Positions 15,795-23,113 of a stretch of DNA of 64,000 nucleotides are shown here, piece after piece. The position numbers and the translations under genes are program-made. How positions within the stretch are numbered: position 1 is the stretch's first letter; every line of letters begins with the position of its first letter. The stretch spans positions 1 through 64,000 of the forward strand of contig CANFEY010000017.1 of assembly GCA_947446025.1 (NCBI GenBank), read 5' to 3'. The notes beneath the pieces are model-generated. The model was not told the origin of the DNA. It saw only the letters and a list, made by a program, of their open reading frames with translations, and did no database searches. The DNA is from Bryobacterales bacterium. Lineage in GTDB: Bacteria > Acidobacteriota > Terriglobia > Bryobacterales > Bryobacteraceae.

Positions 15795-16549
15795 GTTTCA
15801 CGGCGCGCCGCCTGGGCTTTAGCTACGGTCTTCATGAGGCCACTTTTGAACTCCCACAGACCGGGCTGATCACGCTCGCGGGACCCAACGGAGCCGGGAA
15901 GTCGACGCTGCTGGGCATTCTGGCCGGGCTGCGAGCGCCGTATCGCGGCTCGGTCACCTACGCGGGCCGCGAGCTGCGCCAGTGGCCGCGCCGCCAGTTC
16001 GCCACCGACGTGGCTTACGTGCCGCAGGCCATCCATATCGAGTTTCCGTTTACTGTCAGAGAGGTGGTGCGGATGGGCCGCACACCCCGCTCGGGCGGCT
16101 GGTACGAATCCGAGCACGACCGCACGGCGGCGGAGCAGGCTATGTCGATCACTGACTGCTTCGCTCTGCGCGACCGCGACTTCCGCGCGCTTTCTGGTGG
16201 CGAACGGCAGCGTGTGATCCTGGCAGCGGCGCTGGCGCAGGAGCCCAAGACGCTGCTGCTGGACGAGCCGGCCACGCATCTTGATTTGCGGCATCAGCTG
16301 TCGCTCTACCGGCTGCTGGCGCGCTTGGGGCGGACGATCCTGGTGGTTGCGGTGACGCATGACTTGAACCTCGCAATGCAATTCTCGGATCGAGTGGTGA
16401 TTCTGGAGGGCGGCGGCGTGGCGGGCGACGGCACACCGGGGGAGGTGCTGAATCCTGCATCGATTGAATCCGTGTTCGGGGTCCGCACAACGCTGCAATC
16501 CGGACCCGAGGGTAAGCCGTGGCTGGTCTATGGCATGGACGGCGCTTGA
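15791..16549 (+). CDS. btuD: ATPase of the B12 ABC importer
   Basis: 252 residues. Walker A is GPNGAGKST, the signature is LSGGERQR, Walker B is LLLDEPATHLD and the H-loop is VTHDLN, all in the right order. The best start is the GTG at 15791, which overlaps the btuF stop and begins with VSFTARRLGFSYG; a much longer open frame upstream lies inside btuF. It powers the BtuC permease from the cytoplasmic side. It ends in a TGATG overlap with btuC. Confidence 0.92.
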   Translation: MSFTARRLGFSYGLHEATFELPQTGLITLAGPNGAGKSTLLGILAGLRAPYRGSVTYAGRELRQWPRRQFATDVAYVPQAIHIEFPFTVREVVRMGRTPRSGGWYESEHDRTAAEQAMSITDCFALRDRDFRALSGGERQRVILAAALAQEPKTLLLDEPATHLDLRHQLSLYRLLARLGRTILVVAVTHDLNLAMQFSDRVVILEGGGVAGDGTPGEVLNPASIESVFGVRTTLQSGPEGKPWLVYGMDGA

Positions 16550-17505
16550 TGCGGCCCGTGGTGCTGTCGGCGCTGTTTCTTCTGGCCGTGACTGTGATTG
16601 CTCCGCTGCTGGGCAGCACGCACATTGATTTAGGGAAAGCATTCGCCGGTGCGTCGCCTGACTACGACATTTTCTACTACGCCCGCGTTCCGCGCGTGCT
16701 GCTGGCTTTGCTTGCCGGGGCGGCGCTTTCGATCACGGGCGTCCTCTTCCAATGCATGTTGCGCGATCCCTTGGCGGAGCCGTACACGTTGGGGGTCTCG
16801 AGTGGCGCGGCGGTGGGAGCGGTGCTCGCCATCTGCTTGGGATTCCAGTCCACCGGATTAGCGTCGCTGATCGGAGCGGCGCTGGTGTTGCTGATTGTGA
16901 TCGGCATGTCCGTGGATGGACGGCGCATGTCCTCGTTCACGCTGTTGCTCACGGGCGTGACGATGAACAGCATCGCCTTCGCCATCATTCTGTTCCTGCA
17001 TAGCATCGCGTCGTTTGCACAGTCCTTCGCGATTTCGCGGTGGCTGATGGGCGGGCTGGACGCTGTGCCGTATTCGACGCTGGCTTGGCTGGCGGCGATT
17101 GTGGTGCCGGTGCTGATCCTGGTGACCATGCGGGCACCGCAGTGGAATTTGCTGGCCGTCGGGGAAGAGTGGGCCGCTTCGCGCGGGGTATCGACTACGC
17201 TGTTGATGGGGTTCGGATATGTAGCTGGATCGGTACTTACGGGACTGGTTACATCGCTCACCGGGCCGATTGGGTTCGTCGGACTCATCGTGCCGCACGC
17301 GCTGCGGCTGCGTTTCGGAGCCGACCACCGCACGCTGATGCCGTGCTCAATCCTGCTGGGTGCCGCGTTCCTGGTGATCTGTGATACCCTCTCACGGACG
17401 ATGAATCCGCCGACCGACTTTCCAGTGGGAGTGCTCACCGCGATGGGCGGAGGGCCGTTCTTCCTATGGCTGCTGCGCACCAAGCGGAGGAGCTTGTGGA
17501 TGTAG
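16549..17505 (+). CDS. btuC: Permease of the B12 ABC importer (FecCD family)
   Basis: 318 residues with about ten membrane segments. FecCD family marks include RVPRVLLALLAGAALSITGV and LGVSSGAAVGAVLAI, and the cytoplasmic coupling loop contains GPIGFVGLIVPHALR. The start ATG at 16549 overlaps the TGA of the ATPase gene. With btuF and btuD it forms a complete importer. The C-terminus (GVLTAMGGGPFFLWLLRTKR) is intact. A further small gene starts ten bases before its end. Confidence 0.92.
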   Translation: MRPVVLSALFLLAVTVIAPLLGSTHIDLGKAFAGASPDYDIFYYARVPRVLLALLAGAALSITGVLFQCMLRDPLAEPYTLGVSSGAAVGAVLAICLGFQSTGLASLIGAALVLLIVIGMSVDGRRMSSFTLLLTGVTMNSIAFAIILFLHSIASFAQSFAISRWLMGGLDAVPYSTLAWLAAIVVPVLILVTMRAPQWNLLAVGEEWAASRGVSTTLLMGFGYVAGSVLTGLVTSLTGPIGFVGLIVPHALRLRFGADHRTLMPCSILLGAAFLVICDTLSRTMNPPTDFPVGVLTAMGGGPFFLWLLRTKRRSLWM

Positions 17506-17831
17506 GGCAAATTTTGGCGGGCCTGATTCTGGTGCGCGCGGGCGGGATCGTGCTGCTGTGGATTGCGCGCCCGGCGGCGCATGTGGAATTGCCTCCGCTC
17601 ACTTCGCGGCGCGCGGTGGTGGAAGTCGCGGTGGGTTTGGTGGCTGCGGTGTTCGTGCCGATTTTCCTGGTGACGACCCTGGCTGCTGTACGCATGGTGA
17701 TGGCGCTGTCCTACCGGGCCTGGGGCGGGATACGGCCATCGAGCCTTGCGTGGGTGCGAGGCTCAGCCGCAGCCGCGGTGCTACTTATTGCATACCTGCC
17801 AGAATGGTCCCCGTCGCTTTTCGCACGTTGA
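17496..17831 (+). CDS. Small membrane protein resembling the C-terminal half of CobS
   Basis: 111 residues with three hydrophobic parts (ILAGLILVRAGGIVLLWIA, VAVGLVAAVFVPIFLVTTLA, GSAAAAVLLIAYL). A GTG at 17496 has a perfect GGAGG ribosome binding site five bases upstream and overlaps the btuC stop by ten bases. By eye the order of features fits the last 110 residues of adenosylcobinamide-GDP ribazoletransferase (CobS): an Arg in the helix before RP-A-, then a long hydrophobic pair, then a WGG motif. The conserved GGxTGDxxGA reads GGIRPSSLAW, so the GD pair is lost, and the N-terminal active-site half is absent. It is probably a remnant or a repurposed fragment. Its 3-prime end overlaps tolC (convergent) by 47 bases. 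Confidence 0.55.
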   Translation: MDVGQILAGLILVRAGGIVLLWIARPAAHVELPPLTSRRAVVEVAVGLVAAVFVPIFLVTTLAAVRMVMALSYRAWGGIRPSSLAWVRGSAAAAVLLIAYLPEWSPSLFAR

Positions 17832-19059
17832 GTTTGGCTAGCTCCACTAGGCGCTGGGCGTCGTAATAGGCGATCCACTGTTCCTGTTCCTTGGCGCGAA
17901 CGGCTTCCACTTGCGCGAGCGTAGCGCGCCCTTCGTCGCTTTGCACTAGCAATACGGACAATTCTTCGCGCACCGCGTCCAGCATGGCTCGGCGCAGGCT
18001 GCGGGTTTTCTCGAAGCGCTGCACGTCGCGATAGGCCTGATCGATGTCTGAGGATATGCGGCTCTTGGCGCGAGCGATTTCCACCTGGATCTTGTCGATA
18101 TCGGTCTGCGCGGTCGCCTTGCCCGCTTCGGGAGCCTTACCCTTGAAGATAGGGATCTCGATGGATGCACCGATTTGAAAGTTGTTGCGCTGGAAGCGAG
18201 GGTAGAAGACGTCGAAGTTGTTGAAGCGCGAAAGCACTTGGTAGGTAGAGAACGCGTTGATGCGCGGCATCCAGGTGGATTCGAAGCTCTTCACTTCGAG
18301 CTGTTTGGCTTTGAGGTTCGATTCGAGGCGGCGCAGCTCGAGGCTTTGGTCGATGGCGGTGGAGACGGCTTGCTGCTGCGCGATCACCGGCGCATCGTCG
18401 CGGAGTTCGGTGGCGGGATGCACTCGGTCGCCTGGGGAGAACCCGAGCAATTGCGCCAGTGCCGCTTCCGCGTTCGCGCCCGCATAAGCGAACTCTTCGG
18501 CGGCGTTTTGGGCGACGAGAGCCTGCACGTTGGCGCTGGTGGATGCGGTGCGAAGCTCGCGCCCATCGGCTACGCGGACGTCCATGAATTGCTTCACCTG
18601 CGCCAGGCTTTCGTATTGGCGCTGGGCGGCGGCGGCGCTGCGGACGGCGGCTTCGGCGTCGAGAAATGCGCTGGTCACGCGATAAGCGACGTCCTGCTGT
18701 CGCAGCGCCACGTCTACCGCGGCTCCGCGTTCGGCCTCCTTCGATTGCTCGATGCGATAGGACTGGGGCTTATCGTAGATCGCCATTTGTCCGCGCACCT
18801 GGATGATCGAGGGCGCGTTACCGTCGATGCTGGCGGGAAATCCGTAAGTGTAGGCGAGCCCGCTCCCCGCGCCTAGCTTTAGCGCGAAGGGGTCCTGGGT
18901 CTGCGCGGTTTGGAACTTCGACTTTTGTGCGTCGAGCCGAGCGAGGATCACGTCGGGGTTCTGCGCCAGTGCGCGGTCGAGCGCTTGCCGCAGCGTCATC
19001 GTGTGGACTTCGGCGAAAGCGGTGGTGGTAAGAAGGAAGAGGAATGCAGGGACACGCAT
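17785..19059 (-). CDS. TolC-family outer-membrane efflux protein
   Basis: 424 residues with signal peptide (MRVPAFLFLLTTTAFA) and the two-repeat coiled-coil and beta-strand layout of TolC proteins: LRQALDRALAQNPDVILARL at the front, then long helices rich in Ala, Gln and Arg (SAAAAQRQYESLAQVKQFMD), the strand region around NNFQIGASIEIPIFKG, and a second helical half (SRISSDIDQAYRDVQRFEKT). It would form a trimeric outer-membrane channel. No membrane fusion protein or inner-membrane pump lies near. It starts 14 bases after ccmD and could be the last gene of the ccm run, though its function there is not obvious. Confidence 0.9.
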   Translation of the reverse strand: MRVPAFLFLLTTTAFAEVHTMTLRQALDRALAQNPDVILARLDAQKSKFQTAQTQDPFALKLGAGSGLAYTYGFPASIDGNAPSIIQVRGQMAIYDKPQSYRIEQSKEAERGAAVDVALRQQDVAYRVTSAFLDAEAAVRSAAAAQRQYESLAQVKQFMDVRVADGRELRTASTSANVQALVAQNAAEEFAYAGANAEAALAQLLGFSPGDRVHPATELRDDAPVIAQQQAVSTAIDQSLELRRLESNLKAKQLEVKSFESTWMPRINAFSTYQVLSRFNNFDVFYPRFQRNNFQIGASIEIPIFKGKAPEAGKATAQTDIDKIQVEIARAKSRISSDIDQAYRDVQRFEKTRSLRRAMLDAVREELSVLLVQSDEGRATLAQVEAVRAKEQEQWIAYYDAQRLVELAKLNVRKATGTILAGMQ

Positions 19060-19073
19060 AGTCCCAGAGTAAC

Positions 19074-19220
19074 TTAACTCTTTTCGAGCATCCGTTTGAC
19101 GCGATCAAGTTCCTGCCGCAGGCGGCGTTCGCGCAAAGCGAGGCTGAGGACGTAGACGGTGATGATGAGCCAGACAATCATCAGGCCGTAGAAGGTGAAT
19201 TGAAATTCGCGGGGGTCCAT
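19074..19220 (-). CDS. ccmD: CcmD, small heme-exporter subunit
   Basis: 48 residues. A short N-terminal part (MDPREFQFTFYGLMIVW) leads into one membrane segment (LMIVWLIITVYVLSLAL) and a basic coiled tail (RERRLRQELDRVKRMLEKS), exactly the CcmD layout. In System I it helps release heme-loaded CcmE from the CcmAB-C complex. It is placed ten bases after ccmC, as usual. Confidence 0.88.
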   Translation of the reverse strand: MDPREFQFTFYGLMIVWLIITVYVLSLALRERRLRQELDRVKRMLEKS

Positions 19221-19229
19221 AGGTTCTCT

Positions 19230-19910
19230 TTAGTGGCTGTGGGCCTGGCGGCGCAGGGAGTCGATTTCGGTGGCGAACTCGCCCTGGCGCATGCGCACTG
19301 AAGCGAGAATCGTGGCGAGGCACAACATTGCCAGCCAGTTCCAGTACATGGGTGTTTCAAGGCCTGGTCCCATTCCGCCGCCTTCGCGGAAGCCGAGCAC
19401 CGGTGAGGGGTGTTGGGTTCGGTACCACGCAATCGACTGGTAGACGAACGCCACATTGATGCATCCCAGGATGGACATGAAGGCGCTCAATCGAGCGCGT
19501 TGTGTGGGTTCGGTGATGGCCTGCCGCAGCATTACGTAGCCGTAGTACATCAGCAGGCAGACCAGCATGCTTGTAAGCCGGGCGTCCCAGGTCCACCAGA
19601 TGCCCCAGGCATAGCGAGCCCAGATCATGCCGGAGATCAGGTTGGCGGTGGCGAAGGCGAGTGCGACTTCGGTAACGCCCGCAGCGAATGCGTCGTACCT
19701 GAGTTTGCCGGTGGCGAGGTACAGAATGCTGGCCACCAGCGCCGTCACAAATCCCGTGAATGCGGTAAAAGCCGCTGGCACGTGGAAGTAGATGATCTTA
19801 TAGGCACCCACGTTGGTCACCTGTTGCGGAAGGTCCAGGATGGTAGCCCCGTTCCACAATAAGATCCCCGCGAATACGGCCGCGAGTAGAAATAGTATGG
19901 TTTGCCTCAA
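19230..19910 (-). CDS. ccmC: CcmC, heme-handling membrane protein of cytochrome c maturation
   Basis: 226 residues with six membrane segments. The WWD heme-handling motif (WGIWWTWDARLT) is intact, flanked by histidines (YFHVPAAF in the second segment region, and another near TQHPSP). CcmC presents heme to CcmE in the periplasm. Spacing to ccmB is three bases and to ccmD is ten, so the operon is tight. An extra loop (RTQHPSPVLGFREGGGMGPG) precedes the last segment, a common feature of the family. Confidence 0.93.
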   Translation of the reverse strand: MRQTILFLLAAVFAGILLWNGATILDLPQQVTNVGAYKIIYFHVPAAFTAFTGFVTALVASILYLATGKLRYDAFAAGVTEVALAFATANLISGMIWARYAWGIWWTWDARLTSMLVCLLMYYGYVMLRQAITEPTQRARLSAFMSILGCINVAFVYQSIAWYRTQHPSPVLGFREGGGMGPGLETPMYWNWLAMLCLATILASVRMRQGEFATEIDSLRRQAHSH

Positions 19911-19913
19911 GTT

Positions 19914-20585
19914 TTACCCCACCAAAACAACATCTATGTATAACACGGTGACCGCGGTGAACGCGATGTCGAAGGCCACCAAAACACGCAGCCAAACCAG
20001 GTTCGTCGCGATGGGGACACCGGCAATCAAGTCCGTGGTCAGGATCATCGCCGACATCAACACCGGAATCAGGAATGGATAAATCAGCACCGGCAGCATC
20101 AGCTCCCGCATCGTTAGGTTCACTGTCAATGCACTGAACGTGGTGCCGATAACCGTAATCCCCCATGTCGCTAATAACATGACGAGTGAGAGCAGCCCGA
20201 GCTTCCCGGAAAGACGCACGTCGTAGAGAATTGCGAACACGCCCAGTGAGATCAGCTCCACTGCCATCAATAGCGCGAAGTTCGCGAGAGCTTTTCCCAG
20301 AAAAATCGCGCTGGGTGGCGCAGGGGAAGAGATCAGTGCGTCCAGGCAATCGTTCTGCAGTTCCCGTGCGAAGCTACGATTGAGCACTAACGCGCCGGCG
20401 AACGCGTAGGCCAGCCACAGCAGGCCGCCCAGAAGGCCCTTCAGGTCCTCTGCCTGGTCGAAGGCGAAGCTGAACAGGATCAGGATCACCATGGAAAACG
20501 CGACCGAGGCGTTGAGCGCTTCCTTGGTGCGCATCTCCGACCGCAGGTCCTTTGCGGCGATGGTCCAGATTTGGCGCAGGTACAC
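19914..20585 (-). CDS. ccmB: CcmB, membrane subunit of the heme ABC release complex
   Basis: 223 residues with six membrane segments. The family start IWTIAAKDLRSEMRTKE is plain, followed by FAGALVLNRSFARELQNDCL and the DALISSP element. It pairs with CcmA, and the ATP cycle releases heme-loaded CcmE from CcmC. The GTG start shares one base with the ccmA stop. It ends three bases before ccmC. Confidence 0.93.
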   Translation of the reverse strand: MYLRQIWTIAAKDLRSEMRTKEALNASVAFSMVILILFSFAFDQAEDLKGLLGGLLWLAYAFAGALVLNRSFARELQNDCLDALISSPAPPSAIFLGKALANFALLMAVELISLGVFAILYDVRLSGKLGLLSLVMLLATWGITVIGTTFSALTVNLTMRELMLPVLIYPFLIPVLMSAMILTTDLIAGVPIATNLVWLRVLVAFDIAFTAVTVLYIDVVLVG

Positions 20586-21286
20586 TAGTTGTCTCCGTAG
20601 GTCCTGTACAGCCAGCTGGTGTCTTTCAGCATCTCATCCTGGCGTTCGCCGTCGTAGGCGACTTCACCACGCTGAATAAATGTTACGTGCGTGGAGAGTT
20701 CCATGGCCTCGCGCAACTGGTGCGTCGACATCACTACGGTGCGCCCGCGGTCGCGCATTTCCTTGAGCATGGTTTGCAGCACGGCGATGGCTTTGTCGTC
20801 GAGCGAGGTGAACGGTTCGTCAAGCAAGAGCAGTTCGGGGTCGTGCAGGAACGCCCGGCCGATTGCCAGACGTTGGCGCATACCGCGCGAGAATTCGCGC
20901 GCGAGGCCGTCGCGTACGCGACCGAGGCCGACGCGGTCCAGCATCGCGTCGGCGCGCTTGCCTGCGTCATCCAGGCCGTAAAGGCTGCCGAACATCGTCA
21001 GGTTCTCATGCGCGGAGAGTTCGTCGTAGACGGAGATGCTGTGTCCCAGCACTCCTATGCGCCGCCGTGTGCCAGCCTCACGGGCTTCCGCCCCGTTCAC
21101 TTTGACAGAGCCTTGCGAGGGTTGCGAGAGTCCCGCCATGATACGCAGCAGCGTGGTCTTGCCTGCGCCGTTGCGTCCCAGCAGCGCTACCACCGAACCC
21201 GGGGCCACCTTGAAAGACACGTCGCGCAGAGCAGGGAAGTCGCCGAAGAATTTGTAGACGCCCGCTACTTCGAGCGCGAGGCTCAT
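20585..21286 (-). CDS. ccmA: CcmA, ATPase of the heme-exporter complex
   Basis: 233 residues. Walker A is GRNGAGKTT, the signature region is EFSRGMRQRLA, Walker B is LLLLDEPFTSLD and the switch is STHQ. The ATG at 21286 lies in ATGA overlap with the preceding gene and begins MSLALEVAGVYKFFGDF, while the longer frame upstream is only the neighbour read in another frame. The signature FSRGM instead of LSGGQ is characteristic of CcmA-type ATPases. The arrangement ccmA-ccmB-ccmC-ccmD is canonical. Confidence 0.93.
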   Translation of the reverse strand: MSLALEVAGVYKFFGDFPALRDVSFKVAPGSVVALLGRNGAGKTTLLRIMAGLSQPSQGSVKVNGAEAREAGTRRRIGVLGHSISVYDELSAHENLTMFGSLYGLDDAGKRADAMLDRVGLGRVRDGLAREFSRGMRQRLAIGRAFLHDPELLLLDEPFTSLDDKAIAVLQTMLKEMRDRGRTVVMSTHQLREAMELSTHVTFIQRGEVAYDGERQDEMLKDTSWLYRTYGDN

Positions 21287-22248
21287 ACAGTGCCGCGGCG
21301 AAATAGGAGCGTGCCGCCCAGCAGGAGGATCGTCAAACTCAAGCCCAACACCCACGCCATCTGCGTGTTGACGCGCGCAGGCGCTTCTTCGCAGCACTTC
21401 GGAGCGCCGCTCTCTTCACCGGGTGGGGGAGCAACGGCCTCGGGCCCACGAATAGAGCCGACGCCTAGGATCTTCACCTTGAACGAATTCCCCTTGAAGG
21501 TGTAGACGCGGGCTTGGGTTTGCTGCTCTTGCCCGAGGTCGGTGAGTGCGTCGCCTGAGAGCGTTACCGAGCCAGGTGTAACAAGCTTGGTCGCAGGAGT
21601 CTCCGCAAGCACGCGGCTGGAGAATGTGTCCGATGCCGGCAGTGAATATTCGAGGTCGAAGCGGGTCTCGCCGGGCTTCAGCGGATAATCGACTTTGTAC
21701 TGCCCGTTCTGGCGGCCCTTTTGCACCGGGCGCTGAATGGGCACGCCGGTGGAGTCGATGCTGATCTTGAGGTCGGCTGGCACGCCTTGCGGCAGATACA
21801 GCTTCAGCGTTCCGTTGGTGGCGTCGAAGTAGGTGATGTTGGAGTTGTTCTTGGTGAAGAACGTTTCGCTGATGTGGAGCGTGGTGGCGCTCGGCTCGAT
21901 CAGGATCAGATGCTGTGTCGTCATGTCGGTGGGCGGGACGGCGCTGGCCTCGAAGACGTTGACGGTCAGGCCGGTGGTGGGAGTTCCGGGCGGGATGGCC
22001 TGGGTGTAGGTGACTCCGGCATAGGTGCTCCGCAGCAGGGCGGGACCGGGGGGGATGCTGGCGTCGATTGTGAATGTGCCGTCGGCGGCGGACTTGGCGT
22101 TGCCCAGGGCTTGCATGCCGTTGGCACCGGGCTGGACCAGGTCAATGCTGACGCCAGCCTGTGGTTTGCCGGTGGTGGCATTAGTGGTGACGCCGGTGAC
22201 CGCGCCGAACGCGGAAGCCGCTGCCAGCAGCGCTAGGAGGAATCTCAT
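21283..22248 (-). CDS. Secreted/membrane protein with regulatory-like beta domain, inside the ccm run
   Basis: 321 residues. A signal peptide (MRFLLALLAAASAFGA) is followed by a carboxypeptidase-regulatory-like sandwich (AVTGVTTNATTGKPQAGVSI, SAADGTFTIDASIPPGPALL) and a second beta-rich part carrying the heme-free motif HLILIEPSATTLHISETFF. A Pro-rich linker with PKCCEEAP precedes a C-terminal membrane helix (AWVLGLSLTILLLGGTLLF) and a basic tail, so the bulk lies in the periplasm. The adjacent cysteine pair may be redox active. Start and end are in ATGA overlaps with neighbours. No function for it in cytochrome maturation is known to me; its position suggests one. Confidence 0.75.
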   Translation of the reverse strand: MRFLLALLAAASAFGAVTGVTTNATTGKPQAGVSIDLVQPGANGMQALGNAKSAADGTFTIDASIPPGPALLRSTYAGVTYTQAIPPGTPTTGLTVNVFEASAVPPTDMTTQHLILIEPSATTLHISETFFTKNNSNITYFDATNGTLKLYLPQGVPADLKISIDSTGVPIQRPVQKGRQNGQYKVDYPLKPGETRFDLEYSLPASDTFSSRVLAETPATKLVTPGSVTLSGDALTDLGQEQQTQARVYTFKGNSFKVKILGVGSIRGPEAVAPPPGEESGAPKCCEEAPARVNTQMAWVLGLSLTILLLGGTLLFRRGTV

Positions 22249-22637
22249 GCCATGGCCTTTCCACACTCGCCGCAGAATTTCATGGAGGCGGGGAATTTCG
22301 AGCCGCAGTTCGGGCAGGTGGGAACAACGGGTTCTTCCACGACGTCTTGCGCGACACGCGCCGGGGCGGTGCTTTTCATACGATCCATCTCCGCCAGCAC
22401 GCCCGCGAGTTCTTTCTGCAGGCCGAGCTTGGTCTGTTGATAGTCGTCGTCAGAGAGTTTGCCCACGCGGTACTCGAACTGCAGGTCGCGCAGATTTTCG
22501 TAGATGGCCGCGCGGCGCTCTTCCAAGTGATGCGTGGGAGAGACGGGAGCGACGGCGGGAATATCCGTGTCGCGGATCAGGAATGTGAAGGCGACCGTCA
22601 GCACAATCAGGGCGACGGCGGAAGCGAGGATGACCAT
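22245..22637 (-). CDS. CcmI-like membrane protein with C-terminal zinc ribbon
   Basis: 130 residues. An N-terminal membrane helix (VILASAVALIVLTVAFTFLI) is followed by a coiled region that matches the CcmI head (NLRDLQFEYRVGKLSDDDYQ, KLGLQKELAGVLAEMD) and then a zinc ribbon with CPNCGSKF and FCGECG. CcmI helps deliver apocytochrome to the CcmF-H complex; the zinc ribbon in place of a TPR domain is unusual. Its position straight after ccmH (TAATG overlap) supports the CcmI link. Orientation of the ribbon relative to the membrane is not clear. Confidence 0.75.
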   Translation of the reverse strand: MVILASAVALIVLTVAFTFLIRDTDIPAVAPVSPTHHLEERRAAIYENLRDLQFEYRVGKLSDDDYQQTKLGLQKELAGVLAEMDRMKSTAPARVAQDVVEEPVVPTCPNCGSKFPASMKFCGECGKAMA

Positions 22638-23113
22638 TAATCGAGTTTGTCCAGATCGTTGTCGATTTGCGCCTGATACTTGGCGAGTTGGGCGTCGCTG
22701 GCGGGCGCAACCGCCGGAGCCGGTTTCAGACGCTTCAAATAACCAATTGCGAAAAACAGCGCCAGTCCGCCCAGGGCGAGAGCGATGTAGGGTCCGGTGA
22801 AGCCCAGGATGCCGGGTTCATGCACCAAAACGCCTGGGCCTTGTTCCTTCACATATTGGTCCAGGATTTGCTGTTCGCTCATGCCGGCTTTCAGCATGTT
22901 CGCCATCTTGATCTTGTTGGTCTTGCACACCTCGCACACGCCGGAAGGCGGCATGACGCAGGCCATATCCAGGTGGCAGCCGCAGTTGCAGTTGAGGCGC
23001 TTGGCGATGCCGTTGATCTGCGGGGTCTCGTATTCGCTGGCGGTCTGTGCCACGCACAATCCGGCGGCGATGGCGACCAACAACCCTGCCTTAAACTTTT
23101 GCAGGCTTAACAT
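22637..23113 (-). CDS. ccmH: CcmH-like apocytochrome thiol oxidoreductase, atypical cysteine motif
   Basis: About 158 residues. Signal-like hydrophobic start, a soluble domain, and one C-terminal helix (ALALGGLALFFAIGYLKRL). The canonical LRCxxC is replaced by RLNCNCGCHLDMACV, followed by GVCEVCKTNK; six or so cysteines in 30 residues are more than in standard CcmH. The rest (MANMLKAGMSEQQILDQYVK) is the typical three-helix CcmH part. A GGAGTG ribosome binding site precedes the ATG at 23113, 23 bases inside ccmF. The protein probably reduces apocytochrome CxxCH, with altered cysteine chemistry or a bound metal. Confidence 0.8.
   Translation of the reverse strand: MLSLQKFKAGLLVAIAAGLCVAQTASEYETPQINGIAKRLNCNCGCHLDMACVMPPSGVCEVCKTNKIKMANMLKAGMSEQQILDQYVKEQGPGVLVHEPGILGFTGPYIALALGGLALFFAIGYLKRLKPAPAVAPASDAQLAKYQAQIDNDLDKLD

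Noticed and set aside
20552-21505. 317-codon plus-strand frame over ccmA
   Set aside because: Antisense shadow of ccmA, whose Walker motifs are certain.
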